A DNA stretch of 64,000 nucleotides from an uncultured Candidatus Melainabacteria bacterium (GCA_932182025.1 CAKNXK010000020.1:35933-99932); one strand, 5' to 3'; positions 50,237 to 58,470 are shown, counted from the stretch's first letter. The notes: generated by a model from the letters alone, not told the origin. Program-made: numbers and translations.

Positions 50237-50884
50237 TTATAATGCAACGCTTGAAGCACTTGGAGTTTTAACATCCTCTTCTGAATCCACAAAACTCAAG
50301 AATAATAATTTAATCAATTGGAAATCATCCTCAAATCTTTTAACAGTAGATTGGAAAGTGTTGTAGCAAACTACAGCTAAAATCGCAACACCAAGACCAA
50401 ATGCTGTAGCTATCAAAGCTGAACCGATACCCATTGCAACTGCTGCAGATTGGTTGCCTTGTGAAGCCAAGTCTTGGAATGTATAAAGGATTCTAACAAC
50501 TGTACCGAACAAACCTAAGAAAGGTGCTACACCACCGATTGTACCAAGAATTGTCAATCTGTGTTCAAGCTTTCTTGTAGCAAGAGCTGCTGCAATATCA
50601 AATGCTCTTGAGAACCCTTTTTTCTGTTCAGAAAGAATTCTAACAGCTTCTTCTGTAACTTCACCTATAATTCCACCGCATTGAACTGCAATATTTTGTG
50701 CACCCATTAAATTATTTTTAGCTAACTCTTTTTGTAATCTTGGAATAAGCTCAATAACATTTCTTTTGTTTGCGTTGTAGTAAGCGCCTCGGTCAATTGC
50801 TACAAATACTGTTAAAATTGAACATAGGAATATCGGTAACAATACCGGCCAGTCCAACTGAATTGAATGTAATAATAAGTCCAT
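50237..50884 (-). CDS. exbB: ExbB/TolQ-family proton channel
   Basis: About 215 residues with three membrane spans (about 8-28, 110-135, 150-180), conserved LEHRLTILGTIGGVAPFLGLFGTVVRIL and the Thr/Ala-rich third span SALIATAFGLGVAILAVV. It forms the channel of the TonB motor with ExbD. ATG 50884 follows AAAGGG; the frame extends to 50911 by reading through the repeat (ATGTGCGCC...), which I reject as start. Structured repeats flank this gene on both sides (C upstream, A downstream). Confidence 0.93.
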   Translation of the reverse strand: MDLLLHSIQLDWPVLLPIFLCSILTVFVAIDRGAYYNANKRNVIELIPRLQKELAKNNLMGAQNIAVQCGGIIGEVTEEAVRILSEQKKGFSRAFDIAAALATRKLEHRLTILGTIGGVAPFLGLFGTVVRILYTFQDLASQGNQSAAVAMGIGSALIATAFGLGVAILAVVCYNTFQSTVKRFEDDFQLIKLLFLSFVDSEEDVKTPSASSVAL

Positions 50885-50894
50885 TTTTTTCACC

Positions 50895-50981
50895 CTTTGG
50901 TCGGCGCACATTTCGTAATCCTACCAGTTTATTTTATTATCCGTCCGTGCGCCTCTTGAACAGATACCGCGCTGGTTCGCG
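50895..50981 (+). repeat. structured intergenic repeat, copy C
   Basis: Stem P1 GGCGCAC (50903-50909) with GTGCGCC (50947-50953); loop CCTACCAG complementary to CTGGT in the 3' hairpin CGCGCTGGTTCGCG. Very close to copy E. Lies between the TonB gene and exbB. Confidence 0.75.
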
Positions 50982-50991
50982 TTTGTAGTTT

Positions 50992-52188
50992 CTAATATCT
51001 TGATGCCCCGAATACTCTATAGTCAAAAGTAAACTGAATATCAATGCTTTGTCCTTTGAAATCAGCCGGTAACGGTCTGAAAGGAGCTGTTAACTCAACT
51101 GCTTTCAATGCTGCCTGGTCAGCAGATGGCAGCCCTGATGAGCGATGAACCTTGCTTGATAACAATCTGCCGTCTTTGGCAATTTTGAATAACAATACAA
51201 CGGTTTTGCTTTCGTTTCCTTTTGGAGGATCCCAATTAAGTTTAATTCTTCGTTGTAATTCTCTCATATATGGGCCGAAATCAGGTTCTCTAAGAGCATC
51301 AATACCCGGAGCACCTCCGCCTCCGCCAGGGTTTCCTACATTACCTGTACCACCGGCAGAAGTTCCTCTTGATAATTGACCGTTTCCGCCAGAGCCGGTT
51401 GAAGGTGAAAGTGACGGTCTTGGTGCATAAGCTCCTGAACCTCCAGAAGAGCTTCCTCCGCCTGATTTTGCAATCCCTGTTGGTGCATGTGTTCCGCCTA
51501 CTGGACCTGTAGCTAGTGTTTTACCTGTCGGTGCACCTTTTGGTGCAGCTACGCTAAACGGTGTTGTAGGTTTTGCAACAGGAGCAGTTGTTGACATCGG
51601 TTTAGCACTCGGTCTTGCAGTCGGTGGTGCAGGTTTTGCAGGAGAAGGCTTAGCTGGTGCCTGCTGCTGAGCTTTTGGCTGCTGTACCTGCTTCTGAGGC
51701 TGTACAGGTTTTTTAACAGGTTGTTGAGCCTGCTGTTGTCTTTGCTGCTGTTGCTTTTTGATTATTTTATTTGCACTCGCTGCCGCAGCAGAAGGCTTCT
51801 GCTGTTTTTTAGGTGCAGGCGAAGGCATTGAAACTTTTCTTGTAGGGTCATTTTTCCCGCCGCTTCTTGAACTTATATCAGAACGGTTCTTTGTATTTGG
51901 GTCTCTCGGTGTTCCGGGTTTATCAACCAAAACAAACTCAATATCTTTTTTCGGAGTTGGTTTAACTTTTTTTAGCATACCAAGATTAATTCCCATTAAC
52001 ATTAAAATAATAGAAATTAACCAAATAAGACCAACTACAGCTGGATGTAATGCTGTTGCAATCGCTAGGGATTTCTTTACAGGGATTACTTCAGGCTTAG
52101 TTGTAATAAGCGTTGGTAATGTGTAAGGTTCTAAATCCTTATCGTCTTCATCGTCTAGTATAAAACTTTTTTTACTTATTAATGACAC
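50992..52188 (-). CDS. tonB: TonB-family energy transducer
   Basis: 398 residues. Cytoplasmic N-terminus, one membrane span (about 42-70, ALHPAVVGLIWLISIILMLM), a long Pro/Gln/Lys/Ala-rich spacer (about 100-290) that crosses the periplasm, and a C-terminal TonB/TolA domain (YMRELQRRIKLNWDPPKG, VVLLFKIAKDGRLL, VHRSSGLPSADQAALKAVE). It passes proton-motive energy from ExbB/ExbD to outer membrane partners; no TonB-dependent receptor is nearby, so a TolA-like envelope role is equally possible. First gene of the tonB-exbB-exbD-exbD operon. Confidence 0.92.
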   Translation of the reverse strand: MSLISKKSFILDDEDDKDLEPYTLPTLITTKPEVIPVKKSLAIATALHPAVVGLIWLISIILMLMGINLGMLKKVKPTPKKDIEFVLVDKPGTPRDPNTKNRSDISSRSGGKNDPTRKVSMPSPAPKKQQKPSAAAASANKIIKKQQQQRQQQAQQPVKKPVQPQKQVQQPKAQQQAPAKPSPAKPAPPTARPSAKPMSTTAPVAKPTTPFSVAAPKGAPTGKTLATGPVGGTHAPTGIAKSGGGSSSGGSGAYAPRPSLSPSTGSGGNGQLSRGTSAGGTGNVGNPGGGGGAPGIDALREPDFGPYMRELQRRIKLNWDPPKGNESKTVVLLFKIAKDGRLLSSKVHRSSGLPSADQAALKAVELTAPFRPLPADFKGQSIDIQFTFDYRVFGASRY

Positions 52189-52223
52189 TTTTTTTATCTC
52201 TCTAGTACTACCTTTTTAGAATA

Positions 52224-52232
52224 ATTTACCCC
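52224..52232 (+). repeat. ATTTACCCC nonamer, copy 12
   Basis: Exact intergenic copy between the TonB gene and the exported protein gene upstream. Confidence 0.7.
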
Positions 52233-52257
52233 AACGTATTTTAAATTATCCTGTTTG

Positions 52258-52974
52258 CTAATTTTCATAATAATAAGATGAGGAATTTACTGTTGCAGGT
52301 TGAGTTAATACTAACTCAATTGTTGCATTAGATGGTATTTCAACATCATTCCCCTTATCAATAACGGATTTTACAAGTCCTCCACCTGCCCCGACAGCAG
52401 TTCCTAGTGCGGCTCCTCTGCCAATATCTCCTCCTGCAAGAGCGCCAAAAACAAGACCTGATAAAGCTCCTGTTGCCGAACCTGCAGCTAAGTCTTTAGC
52501 ATATTCTTTTGTAACATCAAGTTTGGTTCCACCGATTAATACACCTGATAAATCATCAGTTTTTATTACTCCTGAGATTGGAATTTGTGTTCCAAAAGGT
52601 GTTTGTATTTGATTAAAGCGGATGCCTAATCTTCCATTGATACTTCCTCGCTTTGCTTTAGAAGCTTCTATAACTGTACCATAAACCATGCTTCCTGCCG
52701 GAGCTATAAGCTGATTATTGTAATAAAAATCTTCACAAAGAGCTACTGTGACGGTTTGTCCAACGGTTGTATATTCCGAAGATATAGGCGAAGTAAGTAC
52801 AGTTCTCATTTCAGTACCTGCTGGAACCATAATTACGTTACCTTTTAATGTATTATTTTGCGGATATTGAGGATAATATGTTTGGTTTTGTTGATAAGAA
52901 TAATTAGATGCTCCGTAAGCAATATTAACTACGCCGGTACAAACTAATAATACTGTAATCAAACTTTTATTCAT
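52258..52974 (-). CDS. exported protein with glycine zipper, unknown
   Basis: 238 residues. Signal peptide MNKSLITVLLVCTGVVNIAYG; a beta-rich domain (VPAGTEMRTVLTSPISSEYTTVGQ ... IAPAGSMVYGTVIEASKAKRG ... IQTPFGTQIPISG) that recalls the TrbI/VirB10-like barrel in pattern; then a glycine-zipper segment (GALSGLVFGALAGGDIGRGAALGTAVGAGGG, abbreviated) able to insert in a membrane, and a closing strand. Paralogous in the beta domain to the next gene upstream. Its ribosome binding site and ATG are formed by an ATTTACCCC nonamer on the other strand. Function unknown; probable periplasmic or outer membrane partner of the TonB system by position. Confidence 0.8.
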   Translation of the reverse strand: MNKSLITVLLVCTGVVNIAYGASNYSYQQNQTYYPQYPQNNTLKGNVIMVPAGTEMRTVLTSPISSEYTTVGQTVTVALCEDFYYNNQLIAPAGSMVYGTVIEASKAKRGSINGRLGIRFNQIQTPFGTQIPISGVIKTDDLSGVLIGGTKLDVTKEYAKDLAAGSATGALSGLVFGALAGGDIGRGAALGTAVGAGGGLVKSVIDKGNDVEIPSNATIELVLTQPATVNSSSYYYEN

Positions 52975-52981
52975 TTACCCC
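52973..52981 (+). repeat. ATTTACCCC nonamer, copy 13
   Basis: Exact copy overlapping the start codon of the exported protein gene; read on the minus strand, its GGGG forms the ribosome binding site and its AT the first two bases of the ATG. Confidence 0.7.
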
Positions 52982-53018
52982 TCCCCTCATAATATATTAG
53001 GTCTTATAAAGTTATTTG

Positions 53019-53594
53019 TCAATTTATTAAGGTATGTGTCATATAAATTGGTTCTACAAGAACTATTGTCAGATTTGCACCTGAAGAAATTGTGATGTGT
53101 TCACCCATTCTTCTCTGGTCACCCGGTACACATTGAAGCACCCCCATAGCCCTAAACATTGACCATCTCTGATAATGAGGTATTTTATTGTAAGTTTGAG
53201 GAAGAGTCAATTCCCCGCCTATAGTATTATTATTTGAAGTTTGTATGTATGCTTTTATAGGTATTTCATAGCCATCCGGCAGATATAATTTGTTTAGAAA
53301 AACTTTCATTGCAGCGTTTGTACCGCGTATCGGTTCATTTTTCTTTTCTATATATCCTGTAAGTTTACATCCTTGAGGTAAAATGTTTTTATCAAAAACA
53401 TAAATATCGTTTGTTGTAACAAAATTAAGGTTTTCACCTTCTTCTGTATAAGCTGTTGAAAACTCTTGCAGTGACATAATAGGAATATGATATCCGGCAG
53501 GAATACTGATTTCATCATAATCTTTTAGTACGGGTTCTGTTGCAAAACACATGCCGTATATAAATAGTGTAAGAATTGTAAGTATTTTCTTCAT
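53019..53594 (-). CDS. exported protein, paralogue of the next gene
   Basis: 191 residues. Signal peptide MKKILTILTLFIYGMCFA, then the same motif order as its neighbour: SIPAGYHIPIMSLQEFSTAYTEEGE, LPQGCKLTGYIEKKNEPIRG, LYLPDGYEIPIKAYIQ and a final SSGANLTIVLVEP strand. It lacks the glycine zipper. The shared plan suggests an old duplication. Located 45 bases upstream of the glycine-zipper gene on the same strand. Function unknown. Confidence 0.78.
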   Translation of the reverse strand: MKKILTILTLFIYGMCFATEPVLKDYDEISIPAGYHIPIMSLQEFSTAYTEEGENLNFVTTNDIYVFDKNILPQGCKLTGYIEKKNEPIRGTNAAMKVFLNKLYLPDGYEIPIKAYIQTSNNNTIGGELTLPQTYNKIPHYQRWSMFRAMGVLQCVPGDQRRMGEHITISSGANLTIVLVEPIYMTHTLIN

Positions 53595-53650
53595 GTCTTA
53601 TATTATAATCATTATTAAAAAAAAGTACAAATCAGTAAATTTTATCTTTT

Positions 53651-54301
53651 TCAACTATATAACTTAGCAAAATCCAAATCGCTCTTTGTAGTAATTTTTA
53701 TATTTGTATAACTTCCAATAATTATATAAACATCTTTATCAAGTTCTTCCAGCATAGAAGCATCATCTGTAAAATTATAATCTTTTAATGTTTCATGCGC
53801 TTCTTTGATTAATGAAGTTTTAAAAGCTTGAGGAGTTTGTGTGTTATATAATTTAGAGCGGTCAATTGTTCTTATTATACGCCCTGTTTCATCAACTTCT
53901 TTTATTGTGTCAGTTGTTTTTGTCATAACTGATACTGCATTTTTTAATACAACTAAGTCCATTGTTTGAGAAATTACACCTTCCTGAACCAATGGTCTTG
54001 CTCCATCATGGATTATTACATAAGGGTTTATTACTTCTTGCAAACCTTTGTAAACGGATTTCTGTCGTGAGTCTCCGCCTTCGACGATTTTAATGCGCGG
54101 GTCTGTGAATAAGTGTTGGATTTCTTCTTTAATAGATTTGTTTGTTGGAATAATTATTTCAGTTATTTCATTAAAACCTAAAAAAGCTGAAACAGTGTGT
54201 TCAATAACAGTCTTATCATCAATAAATTCTAATAACTTGTTTTTGTTTCCGTATCTGGAAGAAGTTCCTCCTGCTGTTATTATTACCGAAAAATTTGTCA
54301 T
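53651..54301 (-). CDS. ispD: 2-C-methyl-D-erythritol 4-phosphate cytidylyltransferase
   Basis: About 216 residues. Nucleotide-binding ITAGGTSSRYGNKNKLLEFID, IVEGGDSRQKSVYKGLQ, IIHDGARPLV and RSKLYNTQTPQAFKTSLI with TDDASMLE. Third step of the MEP isoprenoid pathway, making CDP-methylerythritol. Start ATG 54301 follows GAGAGG within the thiL stop region; a TTG at 54313 would place the ribosome binding site inside the gene. One base separates it from thiL. Confidence 0.94.
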   Translation of the reverse strand: MTNFSVIITAGGTSSRYGNKNKLLEFIDDKTVIEHTVSAFLGFNEITEIIIPTNKSIKEEIQHLFTDPRIKIVEGGDSRQKSVYKGLQEVINPYVIIHDGARPLVQEGVISQTMDLVVLKNAVSVMTKTTDTIKEVDETGRIIRTIDRSKLYNTQTPQAFKTSLIKEAHETLKDYNFTDDASMLEELDKDVYIIIGSYTNIKITTKSDLDFAKLYS

Positions 54302-54302
54302 A

Positions 54303-55145
54303 TTACCTCTCAAAATGATTGTATAAACCTAAATCGTCATAGTTGGAATATCTTTTGTTATCAATTTGCAAATACGCACCATCAAACGGATAAACATAGG
54401 CAATAATGTCTTCCTTGTTTTTCCAATTTGGAACACATGCTGCAAGATGATAGTCTTCTGCGCCGAACATTCCTTCAATATAATTTGTTTTTATTGTAAC
54501 TTTACTTGCTTTTGCCATTTGAAACAATGCATCAGCTAAACCGTCAGAGGTATCCATCATTGCGTAATCTTCTCTAATATTTAAAGCAATGTTTTTAGAA
54601 AATTCAACATCAAGCTTAGGTTCAAGATGAGCCTTTATGAATTCGGACTCTCTTTTTCCGTCTATAAGTTCTTGCAGACCTTTGCTGCTTTCTCCATATT
54701 TACCTCTGGAAATTACTACATATTCGGGCTTTGCATTTTTTCTTGATGAAATTTTTCTTCCGACAGTGCTTCCGATGGCAGTAATTGAGACAAAAATCTC
54801 ATTTGCTCCTGTGATATCTCCTCCAATAACTTTTGCACCGTAAGAGCCGGCTTCTATTCCACGATAAAACTCTTTTACAAAGTCTTCACCTAAATCCGGC
54901 ATGGAAAGCCCTATTGTAATATATTTAGGTTCTGCTCCGGATGCTAAAATATCGCTTATATTAACAGCAGCCGCCTTGTATCCGATTTGAAAAGGAGTTG
55001 CCCATTCACGTTTAAAATGAACATTTTCGACAAAGTTATCTTGAGTTACAACAATCCCCAAATCTTTAAGGTAAGCGCAATCATCTCCCAAATATTCACT
55101 TTTTGTATAGTCTTTTATTATTTTTATTAAATCGTGTTCTTTCAT
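54303..55145 (-). CDS. thiL: thiamine-monophosphate kinase
   Basis: 280 residues, PurM-like kinase: YLGDDCAYLKDLGIVVTQDNFVENVHF, AAAVNISDILASGAEPKYITIGLSMP, KVIGGDITGA and MMDTSDGLADALFQM. It phosphorylates thiamine monophosphate to the active diphosphate, the cofactor KorAB need. Somewhat shorter than the usual ~320, the C-terminal end being compact. A strong hairpin separates it from lysS upstream. Confidence 0.92.
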   Translation of the reverse strand: MKEHDLIKIIKDYTKSEYLGDDCAYLKDLGIVVTQDNFVENVHFKREWATPFQIGYKAAAVNISDILASGAEPKYITIGLSMPDLGEDFVKEFYRGIEAGSYGAKVIGGDITGANEIFVSITAIGSTVGRKISSRKNAKPEYVVISRGKYGESSKGLQELIDGKRESEFIKAHLEPKLDVEFSKNIALNIREDYAMMDTSDGLADALFQMAKASKVTIKTNYIEGMFGAEDYHLAACVPNWKNKEDIIAYVYPFDGAYLQIDNKRYSNYDDLGLYNHFER

Positions 55146-55154
55146 ATTTTTAAA

Positions 55155-55175
55155 CGGCGGGTTATTAACCCGCCG
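55155..55175 (-). terminator. GC-rich hairpin after lysS
   Basis: Perfect 9 bp CGGCGGGTT/AACCCGCCG stem with a 3-base loop, ten bases after the lysS stop. The T tract is short (TTTAAAAA on the minus strand), so it may stabilise or only partly terminate. Confidence 0.65.
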
Positions 55176-55184
55176 CCTTTAAAA

Positions 55185-56723
55185 TTAATTTTCAACTTTT
55201 TTCAATGTAGGGAATGCAATTACATCTCTAATTGTAGGAGAGTTTGTAAGAAGCATTACCAAGCGGTCTATGCCCATTCCCATTCCGCCTGTCGGAGCTA
55301 AGCCGTATTCAAGAGCATTAATGTAATCTTCGTCAATTTCCATTGCTTCTTCATCTCCGTTAGCTTTCGCAAGAGCTTGAGCTTCAAATCTATGACGCTG
55401 GTCAATCGGATCTGTTAATTCAGAGAATGCGTTAGCAATTTCCCAACCGTTAACACGGGTTTCAAAACGTTCTGTCAATCTGTCATTATCTCTATGAACC
55501 TTAGCTAGCGGAGAAATTTCACGAGGGTAGTCGATAATATGGATAGGCTGAATTAAAGTTGGTTCAACTTTTTCTTCAAATACAGCTTCAATTACCTGAC
55601 CCCAGTTCATATCTTCGTCAACTTCTACGTGCATAGATTTAGCTTTATCAAAAGCTTCTTTTGCAGTGAAGAATTCACCAAAATCAACGCCGGTCATTTC
55701 TTTAATAGCGCCAATCATAGTTTTTCTATCCCAAGGCGGAGTCAAATCGATTTCGTGTTCTCCGTATTGGATTTTTGTTGTTCCTAAAACTTCTTGAGCT
55801 ACATAAGCAACAAGGTTTTCTGTTAAAGCCATCATTTCGTTATAATCAACATAAGATTGATAAAGTTCAATCATAGTAAACTCAGGGTTGTGACGAGTAT
55901 CAATACCTTCGTTTCTGAAACATCTTGAGAGTTCAAAGATTTTTTCATTCAAACCGCCTACCATTAGTCTTTTTAAGTGTAATTCAGGAGCAATTCTAAG
56001 AGTTAAATCCATATCAAGAGCGTTATGATGAGTTGTAAACGGTCTTGCATTCGCACCTGATGCTTGTGTGTGAAGCATTGGTGTTTCAACTTCGATAAAT
56101 CCTTGTTTGTATAAGTATTCACGTACTTTTTGAATAATTAAACTTCTTTTTCTTAAAGTATCTCTTGTGCTTTCGTTAACGATAAGGTCTAAGTATCTTT
56201 GACGATATTTAGTTTCAGTATCAGACATTGTATGATGAGATTTTAATTGTTCTAATTTTTCTTCACTAATTTGTTTGTTAGGCAATGGAAGAAGTGATTT
56301 AGAAAGAATTCTAAAGCTTGTTGCTTTAATCGATAACTCACCTCTAGGTGTTCTTCTGATTGTACCGTGGAAACCTAAAATATCACCGATATCAACAAGT
56401 TTAAGTGTTTTAACCATCTCAGGATCCATGTTTTCTTTGTGTGAGAAAATTTGGATTTTGCCGGTTGTATCCATTAAGTCGATAAACATGCCTGTATTTC
56501 TTACAGCCATAACACGTCCTGCTACAGAGTATGCATCTTCTGTTTCTTCGCCTGCAGGAAGGTCTTTATACTTGTCTTGCAAGAATGCTGCATCAGCGTC
56601 TTTTTCGAACTGATAAGGATATGGATTAATTCCTTTGTCTGCAAGTTCTGCAAGTTTTTGAATTCTTGTTTGTCTTATAGTATCTCTAGCTGAGATAGGT
56701 TCTCTTGTTTGTTGTTCTGTCAT
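55185..56723 (-). CDS. lysS: lysine-tRNA ligase, class II
   Basis: 512 residues. N-terminal OB anticodon-binding domain (VAGRVMAVRNTGMFIDLMD), then the class II core: motif 1 around FIEVETPMLH, motif 2 FRNEGIDTRHNPEFTMIELYQSY, motif 3 GLAPTGGMGMGIDRLVMLLTN. Charges tRNA-Lys. The hairpin at 55155 follows. A typical cyanobacterial-type LysRS in length. Confidence 0.97.
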   Translation of the reverse strand: MTEQQTREPISARDTIRQTRIQKLAELADKGINPYPYQFEKDADAAFLQDKYKDLPAGEETEDAYSVAGRVMAVRNTGMFIDLMDTTGKIQIFSHKENMDPEMVKTLKLVDIGDILGFHGTIRRTPRGELSIKATSFRILSKSLLPLPNKQISEEKLEQLKSHHTMSDTETKYRQRYLDLIVNESTRDTLRKRSLIIQKVREYLYKQGFIEVETPMLHTQASGANARPFTTHHNALDMDLTLRIAPELHLKRLMVGGLNEKIFELSRCFRNEGIDTRHNPEFTMIELYQSYVDYNEMMALTENLVAYVAQEVLGTTKIQYGEHEIDLTPPWDRKTMIGAIKEMTGVDFGEFFTAKEAFDKAKSMHVEVDEDMNWGQVIEAVFEEKVEPTLIQPIHIIDYPREISPLAKVHRDNDRLTERFETRVNGWEIANAFSELTDPIDQRHRFEAQALAKANGDEEAMEIDEDYINALEYGLAPTGGMGMGIDRLVMLLTNSPTIRDVIAFPTLKKVEN

Positions 56724-56797
56724 TTTAATGTCCTCTATATTAAAGTCTATTTGCTATGATTTTAGCATAAACAAAATGTTTGTGTAAGAATGTTGAT

Positions 56798-57040
56798 ATG
56801 AAAATAATGAAAGTTACCAATTTGAATAAGCCGCTGGCACCAATAAAGCGTCAAAAAGAAAACTTACTTTTAAAATGCAATGAAGTAAGGCATAAAAAGA
56901 TTAAAGACATTTCTGTAAAAGAAATTCCTTTTTTTGGAGCTTTTTTGGGACTTTTTAGTCCGCTTCCTTTTGGCTTTCTTATTGGTTATGGTATTGGTAA
57001 GCTAATCGAGCTTGGTATAAACTTCTTTAAGAAGAAATAA
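56798..57040 (+). CDS. small protein with one hydrophobic hairpin, unknown
   Basis: About 80 residues: basic N-terminal half (KRQKENLLLKCNEVRHKKIKD) and a C-terminal hydrophobic Gly/Phe/Pro segment (FFGAFLGLFSPLPFGFLIGYGIGKLIELGINFF), ending in KKK. Looks like a small membrane-associated protein. ATG 56798 chosen; an upstream TTG at 56780 is possible and neither has a good ribosome binding site. Divergent from lysS and convergent with pheS. Confidence 0.55.
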   Translation: MKIMKVTNLNKPLAPIKRQKENLLLKCNEVRHKKIKDISVKEIPFFGAFLGLFSPLPFGFLIGYGIGKLIELGINFFKKK

Positions 57041-57044
57041 TTTT

Positions 57045-58079
57045 CTAGAATTGTTCTAAAAATCTCTTATCGTTATTGAAGTATAATCTGATGTCATCTA
57101 TTGCATATTTAAGCATAGATAATCTTTCAACACCCATACCGAATGCAAAACCTGAGTATGTTTCAGGGTCAATACCAACATCTCTAAGAACATTTACGTC
57201 AACCATACCGCATCCAAGAACTTCTAACCATCCGGTTCCACTGCAAGTACGGCAGCCTTTGCCTTGACACATAATGCACTGAACATCAACTTCTGCAGAC
57301 GGTTCTGTGAATGGGAAAAAGCTGCTTCTAAATCTGGTTGGACGAGCTGCTCCAAAGTATATTCTGATAAACTCGTTTAAAACACCTTTTAAATCTCCGA
57401 ATGTTATGTTCTTATCAACATATAATCCTTCGATTTGGTGGAAGAAATTATTTTTACGAGCATTAACGTTTTCGTTTCTGTAAACTCTTCCAGGTGCAAT
57501 AATTTTAATCGGAGGCTTTTGGTTCTCCATTACGTGAACTTGAGCGCCTGATGTTTGGCTTCTTAAAACCGCGCCAGGCATATTTTTTAGATAGAATGTG
57601 TCTTGAACATCTCTTGCAGGGTGATCTTTTGGCACATTAAGCATATCAAAATTGTAATACTCTGTTTCTACTTCCGGAGAAAGTTCAGGTGATATAACTG
57701 AAAAACCTAAACTCTGGAAAATTGAAACGATTTCATTAGTTGTAGATGTTATCGGATGAACTTTACCTTGAGGAATGTATTTTCCGCTCAAAGTAATATC
57801 AATTCTGTCTTTTTGTAATTTTTCATTTAATTCTTTTTGATAGAAAGCATCAAATTTTTCTTTTAAAAGACCTTCCAAATCTTGTGTAATCTGATTTGCA
57901 AGAGCTCCAACAGTTCTTTTTTCTTCATCAGATAAGTCTTTTAATCCTTTTTTAATAGAATTAAACTCACCTTTGCGGCTTAAATACTTAAGTCTTATTT
58001 CATCAATATCACTAATAGACTGTGCTTTTTCAATATCTGATTTAGCTGAATTATAAATATTTTCTAATTGTGCTTTCAT
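57045..58079 (-). CDS. pheS: phenylalanine-tRNA ligase alpha subunit
   Basis: 344 residues. Coiled-coil N-terminal arm (about 1-85), then the class II catalytic core: GKVHPITSTTNEIVSIFQSLGF, LRSQTSGAQVHVM, RVYRNENVNARKNNFFHQIEGL, RFRSSFFPFTEPSAEVDVQC, a CX2C...CX2C insert (CIMCQGKGCRTCSGTGW) and FGMGVERLSMLKYAI. Charges tRNA-Phe with PheT, whose gene is not adjacent. Confidence 0.97.
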   Translation of the reverse strand: MKAQLENIYNSAKSDIEKAQSISDIDEIRLKYLSRKGEFNSIKKGLKDLSDEEKRTVGALANQITQDLEGLLKEKFDAFYQKELNEKLQKDRIDITLSGKYIPQGKVHPITSTTNEIVSIFQSLGFSVISPELSPEVETEYYNFDMLNVPKDHPARDVQDTFYLKNMPGAVLRSQTSGAQVHVMENQKPPIKIIAPGRVYRNENVNARKNNFFHQIEGLYVDKNITFGDLKGVLNEFIRIYFGAARPTRFRSSFFPFTEPSAEVDVQCIMCQGKGCRTCSGTGWLEVLGCGMVDVNVLRDVGIDPETYSGFAFGMGVERLSMLKYAIDDIRLYFNNDKRFLEQF

Positions 58080-58131
58080 TTTATATTCTCCCTTAGTAAG
58101 GATATTACATCAAAGAAAGCAAAAGTACAAC

Positions 58132-58470
58132 TTACTTATGCCAATCAAAATACTTATCAAAATCTACATCATCAAAATTACACAACAAGTGAAAAATATC
58201 ATCGTCATCATCAAGACGTTGAAAATTGTATTCATCAAAAAGCCAATACTTAGGGCTGTTGCCGCGAACTCGTACAATTCCTTTATCTTTTAAAATCTGA
58301 AGCTTCTTTTTTACTTCATCAACAGGAATATTTACAAGTTTTGCAAGCTCAACAGCAGTAATACCTTCTGTATTACTGTATTTATCAGGGGTAAGGAACA
58401 TGAGCTCCAAGCCAACCATTTTTAAATTCGTATCTTCCGAGTTTGAACTCATATTCATATTATAACGCAT
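58132..58470 (-). CDS. winged helix-turn-helix protein
   Basis: 112 residues. Residues ~15-75 form a winged helix with an ITAVELAKLVNIPVDEVKKKLQILKDKGIVRVRG helix-turn-helix, followed by an acidic tail (LDDDDDIFHLL). No effector domain. Likely a transcriptional regulator, divergent from the MFS transporter gene 74 bases away and possibly controlling it. The family is not recognised more closely. Confidence 0.72.
   Translation of the reverse strand: MRYNMNMSSNSEDTNLKMVGLELMFLTPDKYSNTEGITAVELAKLVNIPVDEVKKKLQILKDKGIVRVRGNSPKYWLFDEYNFQRLDDDDDIFHLLCNFDDVDFDKYFDWHK

Noticed and set aside
50885..50911. Longer ExbB start at 50911 and longer KorC start at 43509
   Set aside because: Both extensions are translations of the structured repeat; AAAGG sites lie before the inner ATGs.
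43495..50981. Structured repeats as integron attC sites
   Set aside because: They are imperfect palindromes between genes, but no GTTRRRY/RYYYAAC core pair or integrase is present.
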